A stretch of 10,782 bases of DNA from contig JALVUY010000124.1 of assembly GCA_027023665.1 (NCBI GenBank), positions 1 through 10,782 on the forward strand, read 5' to 3'. Positions 1 through 6,561 of this stretch are shown here, in pieces; the stretch's first letter is position 1, and every line of letters starts with the position of its first letter. The stretch comes from Methanocaldococcaceae archaeon (GTDB taxonomy: Archaea > AGJL01 > Methanococci > Methanococcales > Methanocaldococcaceae). The translations under genes and the position numbers were made by a program. The notes below the pieces were generated by a model that was not told the origin of the DNA, ran no database searches, and saw only the letters and a list, made by a program, of their open reading frames with translations.

Positions 1-87
1 CAATCCTGATATTGCAAAGAAGAACATAGCCAATGCATATTTCGCTAAGTATGGAATTGCCTTTAAATATTTTGTTCCAAAGATAGT
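1..87 (-). pseudogene. Fragment of a duplicated flippase gene, cut by window edge
   Basis: These 87 bases are identical to 5430-5516, inside the complete flippase gene, and have the same orientation. They encode about residues 316-344 of that protein on the - strand. Identity stops abruptly after base 87. The frame stays open further upstream on the - strand to a TGA near 180, but no ATG is present and the sequence no longer resembles the flippase, so this is probably a 5'-truncated copy. The rest of it, toward the C-terminus, lies outside the window. If base 1 is a contig end, an assembly artefact in this repeat is also possible. Confidence 0.7.
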
Positions 88-138
88 GTTTTTAATTACA
101 GAACGACTATTAATCACTCCCGAAAAATTGGTAAAGTA

Positions 139-146
139 TTTATATA
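139..146 (+). promoter_or_regulatory. Candidate TATA box of the regulator gene
   Basis: TTTATATA is preceded by purine-rich sequence that could serve as a BRE. An archaeal transcription start would be expected about 22-27 bases downstream, near 165-170. That gives a short leader before the ATG at 195 and puts the start inside the phased TTAA boxes at 161-185. Inferred from the consensus only. Confidence 0.55.
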
Positions 147-160
147 CAAATAGATATGTA

Positions 161-185
161 ATTAAATATCATTAAATATAATTAA
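161..185 (+). promoter_or_regulatory. Candidate RHH operator: three ATTAA boxes, 10-bp spacing (regulator gene)
   Basis: ATTAA occurs at 161, 171 and 181, exactly one helical turn apart, ending just before the GGTGA ribosome binding site. A 17-bp word overlapping it, TAATTAAATATCATTAA (159-175), recurs exactly at 451-467 before the sulfurylase gene. TTAA is its own complement, so each pair can be read as a direct or an inverted repeat. Ribbon-helix-helix dimers commonly bind such tandem sites side by side. The likely ligand is the RHH protein encoded immediately downstream, giving autoregulation. This is inferred from position and pattern. Confidence 0.5.
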
Positions 186-194
186 GGTGAAAAG

Positions 195-422
195 ATGCCT
201 GATGAGAGAAAATATACAACTGTCTCAATACCAATCCAACTTTATGAAAAGATTAAAAAAAGAATTGAAGGAACTGGATTTACATCTGTCTCAGATTATG
301 TAACCTATGTTTTAAGAGAAGTATTAGCAAGTTTAGAAGAGGAGGAGAAAGAAGAAGTATTTAGTGAGGAGGAAGAGGAAAAGGTTAAAGAGAGATTAAG
401 AGCATTAGGATATTTAGATTAA
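195..422 (+). CDS. Ribbon-helix-helix (CopG-like) regulator
   Basis: This is a 75-residue protein. Residues 6-13 (KYTTVSIP) form the DNA-contacting beta strand of a ribbon-helix-helix fold. Helix 1 covers about 14-26, and helix 2 about 31-46 after the GFTSVSDYV turn. Residues 48-63 are almost all glutamate, and the protein ends in KERLRALGYLD. The start ATG follows GGTGAAAAG. It is the first gene of the sulfate cassette, 55 nt before ATP sulfurylase. Phased TTAA boxes precede both genes, so it probably represses itself and the sulfate operon; the effector is unknown. An antitoxin role is the alternative, but no toxin gene is adjacent. The fold is clear, while the target is inferred. Confidence 0.8.
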   Translation: MPDERKYTTVSIPIQLYEKIKKRIEGTGFTSVSDYVTYVLREVLASLEEEEKEEVFSEEEEEKVKERLRALGYLD

Positions 423-442
423 TAAATTATTTTTTATTTTTA

Positions 443-467
443 ATTAAACTTAATTAAATATCATTAA
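443..467 (+). promoter_or_regulatory. Candidate RHH operator: three ATTAA boxes, 10-bp spacing (sulfurylase gene)
   Basis: ATTAA occurs at 443, 453 and 463, directly before the GGGTGAT ribosome binding site at 468-474 and the ATG at 478. Layout and spacing match the array at 161-185, and bases 451-467 match 159-175 exactly. No strong TATA box precedes it; T-rich sequence at 428-440 is only a weak candidate. The site could control a second promoter in the 55-nt gap or act on readthrough from the regulator gene. Confidence 0.5.
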
Positions 468-477
468 GGGTGATACG

Positions 478-1626
478 ATGGTTTCAAAACCACATGGGGG
501 TAGATTAGTTAGAAAATTATTATCTGAGAAAACTAAAGAGAGAATTTTAGAAGAATCCAAAGAATATCAAAAAATAAATATTAGGGAAGGAACTGCAATA
601 GACATTGAAAATATTGCACATGGAATATACTCCCCACTTGAAGGTTTTCTTGTAGAAAACGAATTTCAATCTGTTTTAGATGATATGAGATTACCTAATG
701 ATTTACCATGGAGCATTCCAATAGTTTTAGATGTAAAAGAAAAGGATTTAAAATTTGATGTTGGAGATGAAATCCTTTTATATCATAAAAATATCCCAAT
801 AGCTGTTATGAATGTTGATGATATCTACAAATATGATAAAAAAGAATTTGCTCAAAAAGTCTTTAAAACTACTGATATAAATCATCCTGGAGTAGCAAAA
901 GTTTATAATATGAATGAATATCTTGTTGGTGGGGAGATTAGACTTTTAAATGAATTGCCTAACCCTTTTGAAAAATACACCTTAAGACCAATAGAAACAA
1001 GAGTTTTATTTAAAGAGAGAAAATTTGAAACTATAGTTGCATTTCAAACAAGAAATGTTCCTCATTTAGGGCATGAATATTTACAAAAATCCGCATTAAC
1101 CTTTGTTGATGGGTTATTTATAAACCCAGTTTTAGGAAAGAAAAAGAAAGGCGATTATAAAGATGAAGTTATTTTGAAAGCTTATGAAACATTATTTAAG
1201 CACTACTATCCAAAGGATTCTGCAGTTTTGGCAACTGTTAGATATGAGATGAGATATGCTGGGCCAAGAGAAGCTATCCATCACGCAATAATGAGAAAGA
1301 ATTTTGGATGTACGCACTTTATTGTTGGAAGAGACCATGCAGGGGTTGGAAACTATTACGGTCCTTATGAAGCTCAAGAAATATTTAAAAACTTCCCTGA
1401 TTTAGGAATAACACCAATGTTCTTTAAGGAATTCTTCTATTGTAAGAAATGTAAAGGAATAGTAAATGAAAGAATCTGTCCTCACCCAATGGAAGATAGG
1501 GAGTACTTCAGTGGAACAAAAATAAGAAATATGATTGCTAATGGCGAGATTCCTCCTGAATACTTCATGAGAAAAGAGGTTTATGAAACAATAATGAGTT
1601 TTGAAAACCCATTTGTGGAGGAATAA
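478..1626 (+). CDS. sat: Sulfate adenylyltransferase (ATP sulfurylase)
   Basis: Catalyses ATP + sulfate to APS + pyrophosphate in the cytoplasm. The 382-residue length fits the single-chain Sat/MET3 family without a fused kinase. Family motifs are intact: GGRLVRKLL near the N-terminus, the ATP/sulfate-binding QTRNVPHLGHE at 190-200, GRDHAG at 284-289, and FSGTKIR at 344-350 followed by GEIPPEYF. Cysteines 322, 325 and 334 with His336 form a CxxC...CxH cluster like the zinc site of prokaryotic Sat enzymes. The start is set by GGGTGAT, 3 nt before the ATG. The stop lies 1 nt before the next gene. APS kinase downstream in the same operon gives PAPS as the expected product of the pathway. Dissimilatory use is unlikely, since no APS reductase is near. 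Confidence 0.96.
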   Translation: MVSKPHGGRLVRKLLSEKTKERILEESKEYQKINIREGTAIDIENIAHGIYSPLEGFLVENEFQSVLDDMRLPNDLPWSIPIVLDVKEKDLKFDVGDEILLYHKNIPIAVMNVDDIYKYDKKEFAQKVFKTTDINHPGVAKVYNMNEYLVGGEIRLLNELPNPFEKYTLRPIETRVLFKERKFETIVAFQTRNVPHLGHEYLQKSALTFVDGLFINPVLGKKKKGDYKDEVILKAYETLFKHYYPKDSAVLATVRYEMRYAGPREAIHHAIMRKNFGCTHFIVGRDHAGVGNYYGPYEAQEIFKNFPDLGITPMFFKEFFYCKKCKGIVNERICPHPMEDREYFSGTKIRNMIANGEIPPEYFMRKEVYETIMSFENPFVEE

Positions 1627-1627
1627 T

Positions 1628-2560
1628 ATGCTAATAATTCACCATTGGGATACTGATGGAATAACTTCAGCAGCTTTAACAGTTAAAGCTTTAAATTTAG
1701 AGGATTTTGTGAATGTAACTCCACCAATTGGAGAATATAAATTCGATTATAGAATTAACAAGTATATTGAAAAATACGAAAAAATATATGTCTTGGATTT
1801 AAATCTTCCGCAGGAAGTAGAAAATATTACCAAGGAAACAATATTCATTGATCATCACATACAAAAAAGGATTAAAAATCCTAATGTTAAACAGATAAAT
1901 CCTGTTTTAGATGGAAAGGATTATCCCTCAGCATCTTTTGTGGTTTCTGAGTATTTCTCCCTCTGGAACTATTTATCTGCAGTTGGGGCTATAGGAGATA
2001 TTGGGGAGAAGGCATTTAGTATTTCAAAAGTTAAAAAACTTCTTGATATTGCTAATATAAGTAAAAAAGAAGCATTGAAGTTGGTAAATTTAATTGATTC
2101 AAATTATATTGTAATGGAAAGAAACGAGGTTGAAAATGCTGTGAAAGTTATTTTAAACTTAGAGCCAAAAGATCTTTTAGAGTATGAAAAATGGAACAAG
2201 AATCTTGAAAAAATCAATGATGCAATAGAAGAGGCAATTTCAAATATGGAAATTAAAAATGGAATCGCATTTATTAAATTTAAAAGTAAATTCAACATTA
2301 TTTCAAAAGTTGCAAGGAAAGTTGTTTGGAAAATGGGATATGATGGAGCAGTAGTAGTAAATGAAGATTTTAACGGAAAAGCACAGATATATTTTAGAAT
2401 TTCATCTAATTTGGTGGATAAGATAAATATGACTGAACTTATTCAAACATTAAAAAACAAGAATTACAATGCAGGGGGGAAGAAGGATGTTTTGGGATGT
2501 ATTTGTGAAAAAGATGATGTTGATGAAGTTTTAAAAATTATAAATTCATATTTAAGGTGA
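1628..2560 (+). CDS. DHH-family phosphoesterase, probable PAP phosphatase
   Basis: A 310-residue protein of the DHH/DHHA1 superfamily. Metal-binding motifs are visible: HHWDTDG at 5-11, DLN at 57-59, DHH at 75-77 and GDIG at 123-126. The C-terminal DHHA1 part ends with AGGKKDVLGC at 282-291, where many relatives have GGGH. I chose the ATG at 1628 because GGAGG lies 6 nt upstream and the protein then begins MLIIHHWDTDG; an in-frame ATG at 1601 lies inside sat. Related DHH enzymes cleave nanoRNA or convert PAP (3'-phosphoadenosine 5'-phosphate) to AMP. A DHH-type PAP phosphatase works with ATP sulfurylase and APS kinase in Methanothermococcus thermolithotrophicus. Position between sat and the APS kinase gene favours that role. 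The fold is certain; the substrate is inferred. Confidence 0.85.
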   Translation: MLIIHHWDTDGITSAALTVKALNLEDFVNVTPPIGEYKFDYRINKYIEKYEKIYVLDLNLPQEVENITKETIFIDHHIQKRIKNPNVKQINPVLDGKDYPSASFVVSEYFSLWNYLSAVGAIGDIGEKAFSISKVKKLLDIANISKKEALKLVNLIDSNYIVMERNEVENAVKVILNLEPKDLLEYEKWNKNLEKINDAIEEAISNMEIKNGIAFIKFKSKFNIISKVARKVVWKMGYDGAVVVNEDFNGKAQIYFRISSNLVDKINMTELIQTLKNKNYNAGGKKDVLGCICEKDDVDEVLKIINSYLR

Positions 2561-2564
2561 TATA

Positions 2565-3956
2565 ATGGAAAATGTTAAAAAAGTATTCGTTATTGGTTTG
2601 GATTCTGCACCTCCAGAACTTTTATTTGATAAGTTGTTGGATAAACTGCCAAACATAAAAAAACTTTTGGAAAAATCAATGTATGGGCCTATGAAAAGTT
2701 GTATCCCAGCAATTACAATCCCTGCCTGGATGGTAATGGCTACTGGTAAAACTCCAGGAGAATTAGGGCTTTATGGATTTAGGCATAGAAAGAAAGGAAC
2801 TTATAATGATATCTGGATTGCTCACAGTTTGATGGTTAAAGAAAAAGCAGTTTGGGATTATTTAGGAGAAGTTGGTAAAAAATCAATATTAGTTGGAGTT
2901 CCTCCAAGTTATCCTCCAAAGCCTATTAAAGGGCATTTAGTCTCTTGCTTTATAACCCCTGATGCATCAGTTGATTACACATATCCTAAGAACCTTAAGC
3001 ATGAAATTGAAAGTGTAGTTGGAGAGTATATATTTGATGTAGTTTTTAGGAAAGATAATAGAGACGAAGTAAAAGAAATACTTTGGGAGATGACAGAGAA
3101 AAGGTTTGAAGTTATTAGATACCTGATTCAAGAAAAAGAATGGGACTATTTCCAATTTGTTGAAATTGGTTTGGATAGAGTTCATCATGTATTCTGGAAG
3201 TATTTTGATGAAAATCATCATTTATATCCTGGAGATAATAACCCATACAAAAATGTTATTCCCGATTATTACAAACTTCTCGATAAAGAGATTAGAAAAA
3301 CCTTAGAACTTTTAGATTTGGATGAAACTGCTGTTATTATTGTATCAGACCATGGTATAAAGGCGATGAAAGGGGCATTTGCAATAAACCAGTGGTTGAT
3401 TGAGGAAGGTTTACTAAAAATTAAAAATCCAGAGATTTTAAAATCTGGAAAGCAGTTGAGATTTGAGGATTTGGATATAGATTGGAATAAAACAATAGCA
3501 TGGGCTTGGGGAGGTTATTACGCAAGAATCTTCCTCAATGTTGAGGGAAGAGAACCAAATGGCATAATAAAAATGGAAGACTATCATAAAGTCAGAGAGG
3601 AAGTAGCAGAACTTATTAAGAGTATTAGGGGGCCAAATGGAGAAAAATGGGATACTAAAGTGTTTTACCCAGAAGATATTTATCCAATGACAAAAGGAGA
3701 TAAACCAGATATGATGGTGTATTTAGATAATTTAAGTTGGAGATCTGCAGGAACCTTAGGTTATGAAAGTCCATATCTTTTAGAGAATGATACAGGGCCT
3801 GATGATGCGGTTCATTCTGAGTATGGAGTATTTTCTATTTATTTACCTGGAATGGATGAAAGTAAGCAAATTACCTCAACTATTTATGACTTTGCTCCTA
3901 CGGTTTTAAAGCTCTTTGGGATAGAAAAAAATCTAAGGGGGAGAAGTATACTATGA
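2565..3956 (+). CDS. Alkaline-phosphatase-superfamily phosphodiesterase / nucleotide pyrophosphatase
   Basis: A 463-residue cytoplasmic protein, with no signal peptide, of the type I phosphodiesterase/nucleotide pyrophosphatase branch. Residues of the two-metal site can be placed: D13 (VIGLDSAPP), the likely nucleophile T51 (ITIPAW), D204 and H208 (IGLDRVHHVF), D262-H263 (VSDHG) and H417 (AVHSEYG). The C-terminal TIYDFAPTVLKLFGI...GRSIL is typical of the superfamily. It starts 4 nt after the DHH stop and overlaps the APS kinase gene by 4 nt (ATGA), so it is almost certainly cotranslated with the sulfate enzymes. Its substrate is not evident: candidates are APS, PAPS or another nucleotide, pyrophosphate from ATP sulfurylase, or a phospho- or sulfo-ester. 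Confidence 0.85.
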   Translation: MENVKKVFVIGLDSAPPELLFDKLLDKLPNIKKLLEKSMYGPMKSCIPAITIPAWMVMATGKTPGELGLYGFRHRKKGTYNDIWIAHSLMVKEKAVWDYLGEVGKKSILVGVPPSYPPKPIKGHLVSCFITPDASVDYTYPKNLKHEIESVVGEYIFDVVFRKDNRDEVKEILWEMTEKRFEVIRYLIQEKEWDYFQFVEIGLDRVHHVFWKYFDENHHLYPGDNNPYKNVIPDYYKLLDKEIRKTLELLDLDETAVIIVSDHGIKAMKGAFAINQWLIEEGLLKIKNPEILKSGKQLRFEDLDIDWNKTIAWAWGGYYARIFLNVEGREPNGIIKMEDYHKVREEVAELIKSIRGPNGEKWDTKVFYPEDIYPMTKGDKPDMMVYLDNLSWRSAGTLGYESPYLLENDTGPDDAVHSEYGVFSIYLPGMDESKQITSTIYDFAPTVLKLFGIEKNLRGRSIL

Positions 3957-4489
3957 AGGAAAAATCTGATGTAGGATTTACAATCTGGCTTACAGGTCCG
4001 AGTGGGGCGGGAAAAACTACATTAGCAAAGGCATTAATGGAAAAACTTAAAGAAATGGGTCGTAGAGTTGAGATTTTAGATGGAGATGAAATAAGAAATT
4101 CCTTATATCCAAATTTAGGGTTTAGTAAAGAAGCAAGAGAGATGCACAATAGGGTTGTTATTTACATGGCTAAATTGTTATCAAGAAATGGAGTAATTGC
4201 TATAGTCTCTTTAATTTCTCCTTACAAATCTGTTAGAGAATATGCAAGAAAAGAAATTGGGAGATTTATGGAAGTTTATGTATATGCTCCTTTAGAGGAA
4301 AGAATTAAGAGAGATCCAAAGGGACTTTATGCTAAGGCATTGAAAGGAGAAATAAAAGGATTAACTGGCTATGATGGAGTTTATGAAGAGCCAGATAATC
4401 CAGAAGTTAAAGTTGATAGTTCCAAAATGAGTGTTGATGAGGAAGTTGAAATAGTTATTAAAAAGGCTAAGGAATTAAACTATCTTTAA
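3953..4489 (+). CDS. cysC: Adenylylsulfate (APS) kinase
   Basis: Phosphorylates APS at the 3' position with ATP to give PAPS. The 178-residue length is normal for a free-standing enzyme. The Walker A P-loop GPSGAGKT is at 15-22 and DGDEIR at 43-48. The family segment FSKEAREMHNRVV is at 57-69, ISPYK at 89-92 onward, and the lid region DPKGLYAKALKGEIKGLTGY at 121-140 carries the conserved substrate-binding residues. Its ATG overlaps the stop of the preceding phosphodiesterase gene. With sat in the same operon it completes two-step sulfate activation. All signature motifs are intact, so activity is likely. Confidence 0.95.
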   Translation: MKEKSDVGFTIWLTGPSGAGKTTLAKALMEKLKEMGRRVEILDGDEIRNSLYPNLGFSKEAREMHNRVVIYMAKLLSRNGVIAIVSLISPYKSVREYARKEIGRFMEVYVYAPLEERIKRDPKGLYAKALKGEIKGLTGYDGVYEEPDNPEVKVDSSKMSVDEEVEIVIKKAKELNYL

Positions 4490-4501
4490 AAAGTGAGTTT
4501 T

Positions 4502-5251
4502 ATGTCATTATACTTTATATTTATTGGATTTGTTGTAGGGTTTCTTGTTGGTTTGACTGGAATTGGAGGGGGTATTTTAATGACCCCTTTATTAATATTT
4601 TTGGGGGTAGAACCAATAATAGCGGTTGGGACTGATTTACTGTATGCTGCTATAACTAAGATTGTTGGGACTATTTTACACAATAAAAAAGGGAATATAA
4701 ACTTCAACATTGCACTAAAATTATTCTTAGGAAGTTTACCTGCTATAATAATTGGTTCTATAGTTTTAAGGTTAGTTGATAGATGTGAGATTAATTATTT
4801 TTTAACAATAATATTAGGTGTGATTTTAATAATAACTTCCGTTATAAATTTGAAAGGACGTTTTGTAAAAAAAATATGCTTTACTTCATCTGTTTTAGTA
4901 TTTATTGGATTTTTAGTAGGCTTGATAGTACAATTTACATCAGTTGGTAGCGGGGTTTTAATAACTCTTGCATTAACGAATTTCACAAAACTTTCTCCAA
5001 GATCAGTTGTAGGAACAAGTATTTTCTATGGTGTATTATTAACTTCGTTAAGTGCTTTGAGCCATATAAGTTTAGGAAATGTTGACTACAAATTAGCTTT
5101 ATCACTAATTCTTGGAACCATTCCTGGAGTTTATGTTGGAACACACATGAATTCTAATATTCCGCAAGATAAACTTAAGAGATTTATTAATTTAGTAATC
5201 TTATTTATGGGAATTTATATTTTAGGGGTTAATTTGTTAAAATATTTTTAA
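4502..5251 (+). CDS. TauE/SafE-family anion permease, likely sulfate importer
   Basis: A 249-residue integral membrane protein with about eight hydrophobic segments in two homologous halves. The first half carries GFLVGLTGIGGGILMTPLL (13-31) and AVGTDLLYAAITK (41-53). The second repeats the pattern with GFLVGLIVQFTSVGSGVLI (136-154) and VVGTSIFYGVLLTSLSA (169-185). This is the TauE/SafE signature; the family moves sulfite, sulfoacetate, sulfate or related anions. I take ATG 4502 as the start because GTGA at 4493-4496 then serves as ribosome binding site; GTG 4493 would add three residues. It lies about 12 nt after the APS kinase gene, so sulfate uptake is the economical role. Its last 23 nt overlap the convergent flippase gene. 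Confidence 0.85.
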   Translation: MSLYFIFIGFVVGFLVGLTGIGGGILMTPLLIFLGVEPIIAVGTDLLYAAITKIVGTILHNKKGNINFNIALKLFLGSLPAIIIGSIVLRLVDRCEINYFLTIILGVILIITSVINLKGRFVKKICFTSSVLVFIGFLVGLIVQFTSVGSGVLITLALTNFTKLSPRSVVGTSIFYGVLLTSLSALSHISLGNVDYKLALSLILGTIPGVYVGTHMNSNIPQDKLKRFINLVILFMGIYILGVNLLKYF

Positions 5252-6461
5252 TACTTTTTAAAAATGGGATTTGAACAATTATAGATAATATTGAGGTTAT
5301 TAAAACGATATCTATTATTTGTTGTATATTTTGATTAAAAAATGTGATTCCTACAATTTCGAATATTAATGTAATTGATAATAGATAAGCAACCCTTGTA
5401 ATTCCTAATGAGAGGAGGTAGTTCATAATCAATCCTGATATTGCAAAGAAGAACATAGCCAATGCATATTTCGCTAAGTATGGAATTGCCTTTAAATATT
5501 TTGTTCCAAAGATAGTTCTTATAGTTAATTCAGGGAAGAATTTGAATAACAACAATATTGGTAACGTTAGGATAATTGTTAATATTAATGCCTTTATAAA
5601 TAGATTGAAATGATTCAATCCTTTTTCTTTTAATTCTGATGCTTTTGGAAATAAAACTACTGCAATCCCACCAGGAGCAAATAGGATAATTTTACCTAAT
5701 ACAGATACTGATGAATAAATTCCTGCTAAAAAATCTGTTAGGTAGTGTTTTGCTAATATAGTATCTATTGAATAACTTGCTGTGTAAGTTAGTAAAGATA
5801 ATAGAGTTAAAGTTGAGTATTTATAAAGATCTGGAATTTTAAATGGTTCTGGTTTTATTTTCATTAGGTCTTTAAGGAAGTAAAATGAGATTATAAAAAC
5901 AACTATATTTGCAATTAAAAATGGTGTCAATGCCCCGCTAACGCTAAATCCTAAATAAACCAATAAAATACCTAATATGAACTTCAAAAATGACCATAGT
6001 GTTTGAGTTAGCCCTAATGGAATAAATCTTTGAAGTCCTCTTAATATGCCTTGATTTGTTGGTAGTGCATAAGCAAATAATATAGATGAAAATAATATTA
6101 ATGCTGGTAATTGAGATGGTAGATGTAAATAGTTTGATAAAAGAGGAGTTATTATAAAAAATAAAATAGTTGTTATTACCCCAAATATGAGGGATTTTTT
6201 TAATACATACTTCCAAAAGTAAGAGAGTTTGTTAAATTGATTTTTTGCCTTTAATTTGGATGTGTATTTTGTCATTGTAGTTTGGACTGTTGCTGATATA
6301 ACACTAAAAATATAAAAAATATTTATTAAAGAAAATAAAATCCCATATTCCTCAGGAGTTAATAATCTCCCCATAAAAAGTTGATAGAGATAGTTAAAAA
6401 ATGCTCCAGATAAAGTGAAAAATATCATTATTATACTATGTTTTGCTAACTTTTGATCCAT
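5229..6461 (-). CDS. Polysaccharide flippase (MATE/MVF-like oligosaccharide exporter)
   Basis: A 410-residue protein with about 12 transmembrane segments, resembling archaeal Wzx-type flippases that move lipid-linked saccharides across the membrane. The N-terminal SGAFFNYLYQLFMGRLLTPEEYG (about 18-40) is the family hallmark. The length is somewhat short, as relatives often have 14 segments and 470-500 residues. The start follows AGGAGAT on the - strand. Its 3' end overlaps the permease gene tail to tail, so the last codons (ending KNILTN) are read from the opposite strand of the permease 3' end. Residues about 316-344 are encoded by the segment duplicated exactly at 1-87. Together with the large membrane protein upstream it hints at surface glycan synthesis. 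Confidence 0.82.
   Translation of the reverse strand: MDQKLAKHSIIMIFFTLSGAFFNYLYQLFMGRLLTPEEYGILFSLINIFYIFSVISATVQTTMTKYTSKLKAKNQFNKLSYFWKYVLKKSLIFGVITTILFFIITPLLSNYLHLPSQLPALILFSSILFAYALPTNQGILRGLQRFIPLGLTQTLWSFLKFILGILLVYLGFSVSGALTPFLIANIVVFIISFYFLKDLMKIKPEPFKIPDLYKYSTLTLLSLLTYTASYSIDTILAKHYLTDFLAGIYSSVSVLGKIILFAPGGIAVVLFPKASELKEKGLNHFNLFIKALILTIILTLPILLLFKFFPELTIRTIFGTKYLKAIPYLAKYALAMFFFAISGLIMNYLLSLGITRVAYLLSITLIFEIVGITFFNQNIQQIIDIVLITSILSIIVQIPFLKSIKNILTN
5242..5265. terminator. Possible bidirectional T-run termination region
   Basis: The two convergent genes end here. The + strand has TTTTT runs around 5245-5249 and 5255-5259, and adjoining A runs give T runs on the - strand. Archaeal RNA polymerase can stop at oligo-T alone. 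There is no strong GC stem. Weak support in an AT-rich genome. Confidence 0.3.
5430..5516. repeat. 87-bp direct repeat, copy inside flippase gene
   Basis: Identical over 87 bases to 1-87 and in the same orientation. The boundary at 5516/87 is sharp; the left edge cannot be defined because the other copy runs off the window. The two copies are 5429 bp apart and enclose the whole sulfate cassette. Confidence 0.9.
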
Positions 6462-6501
6462 AACTATCTCCTTTTATGATTAATTCGTAAGTCGTAGGCA
6501 T
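6436..6501 (-). pseudogene. Truncated start of a lost copy of the 122-residue protein gene
   Basis: ATG at 6501 has the same GGTGAAATT ribosome binding site as the intact gene starting at 7551, but only the first 8 nt (ATGCCTAC) match. The frame then runs through unrelated codons to a TAG at 6436, overlapping the flippase start out of frame. It looks like the stub left when a deletion joined this gene's start to the flippase leader. It may still be translated as a 21-residue peptide, for which I see no function. Confidence 0.5.
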
Positions 6502-6561
6502 AATTTCACCTTAATAAAGATAAATTAAATTCCTCCTCAATAGATTTTTTAAGATATAGAT
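6494..6561. repeat. 68-bp direct repeat, left copy
   Basis: Matches 7544-7610 with one extra T at about 6531 and one mismatch at 6558. It contains the last codons of an MNT-type gene, a ribosome binding site and the start of the following gene, all on the - strand. The extra T shifts the MNT reading frame from the original TAA stop (6511-6513) to a TGA at 6506-6508. Confidence 0.88.

Noticed and set aside
88..180. Continuation of the flippase fragment on the - strand upstream of the repeat
   Set aside because: The frame stays open for about 30 codons but lacks an ATG and does not clearly resemble the flippase. The same bases hold the regulator's TATA box and operator.
1601..1627. Upstream in-frame ATG for the DHH gene
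   Set aside because: It lies within the end of sat, has no good ribosome binding site, and would add nine residues before the metal-binding N-terminus. GGAGG supports ATG 1628.
2967..3221. Open frame on the - strand opposite the phosphodiesterase gene
   Set aside because: It has no ribosome binding site or recognisable domain and lies wholly within a strongly supported gene. The same holds for other antisense frames over sat, the DHH gene, the APS kinase gene and the permease gene.
4493..4501. GTG start for the TauE/SafE permease
   Set aside because: The GTGA here fits better as the ribosome binding site for the ATG at 4502.
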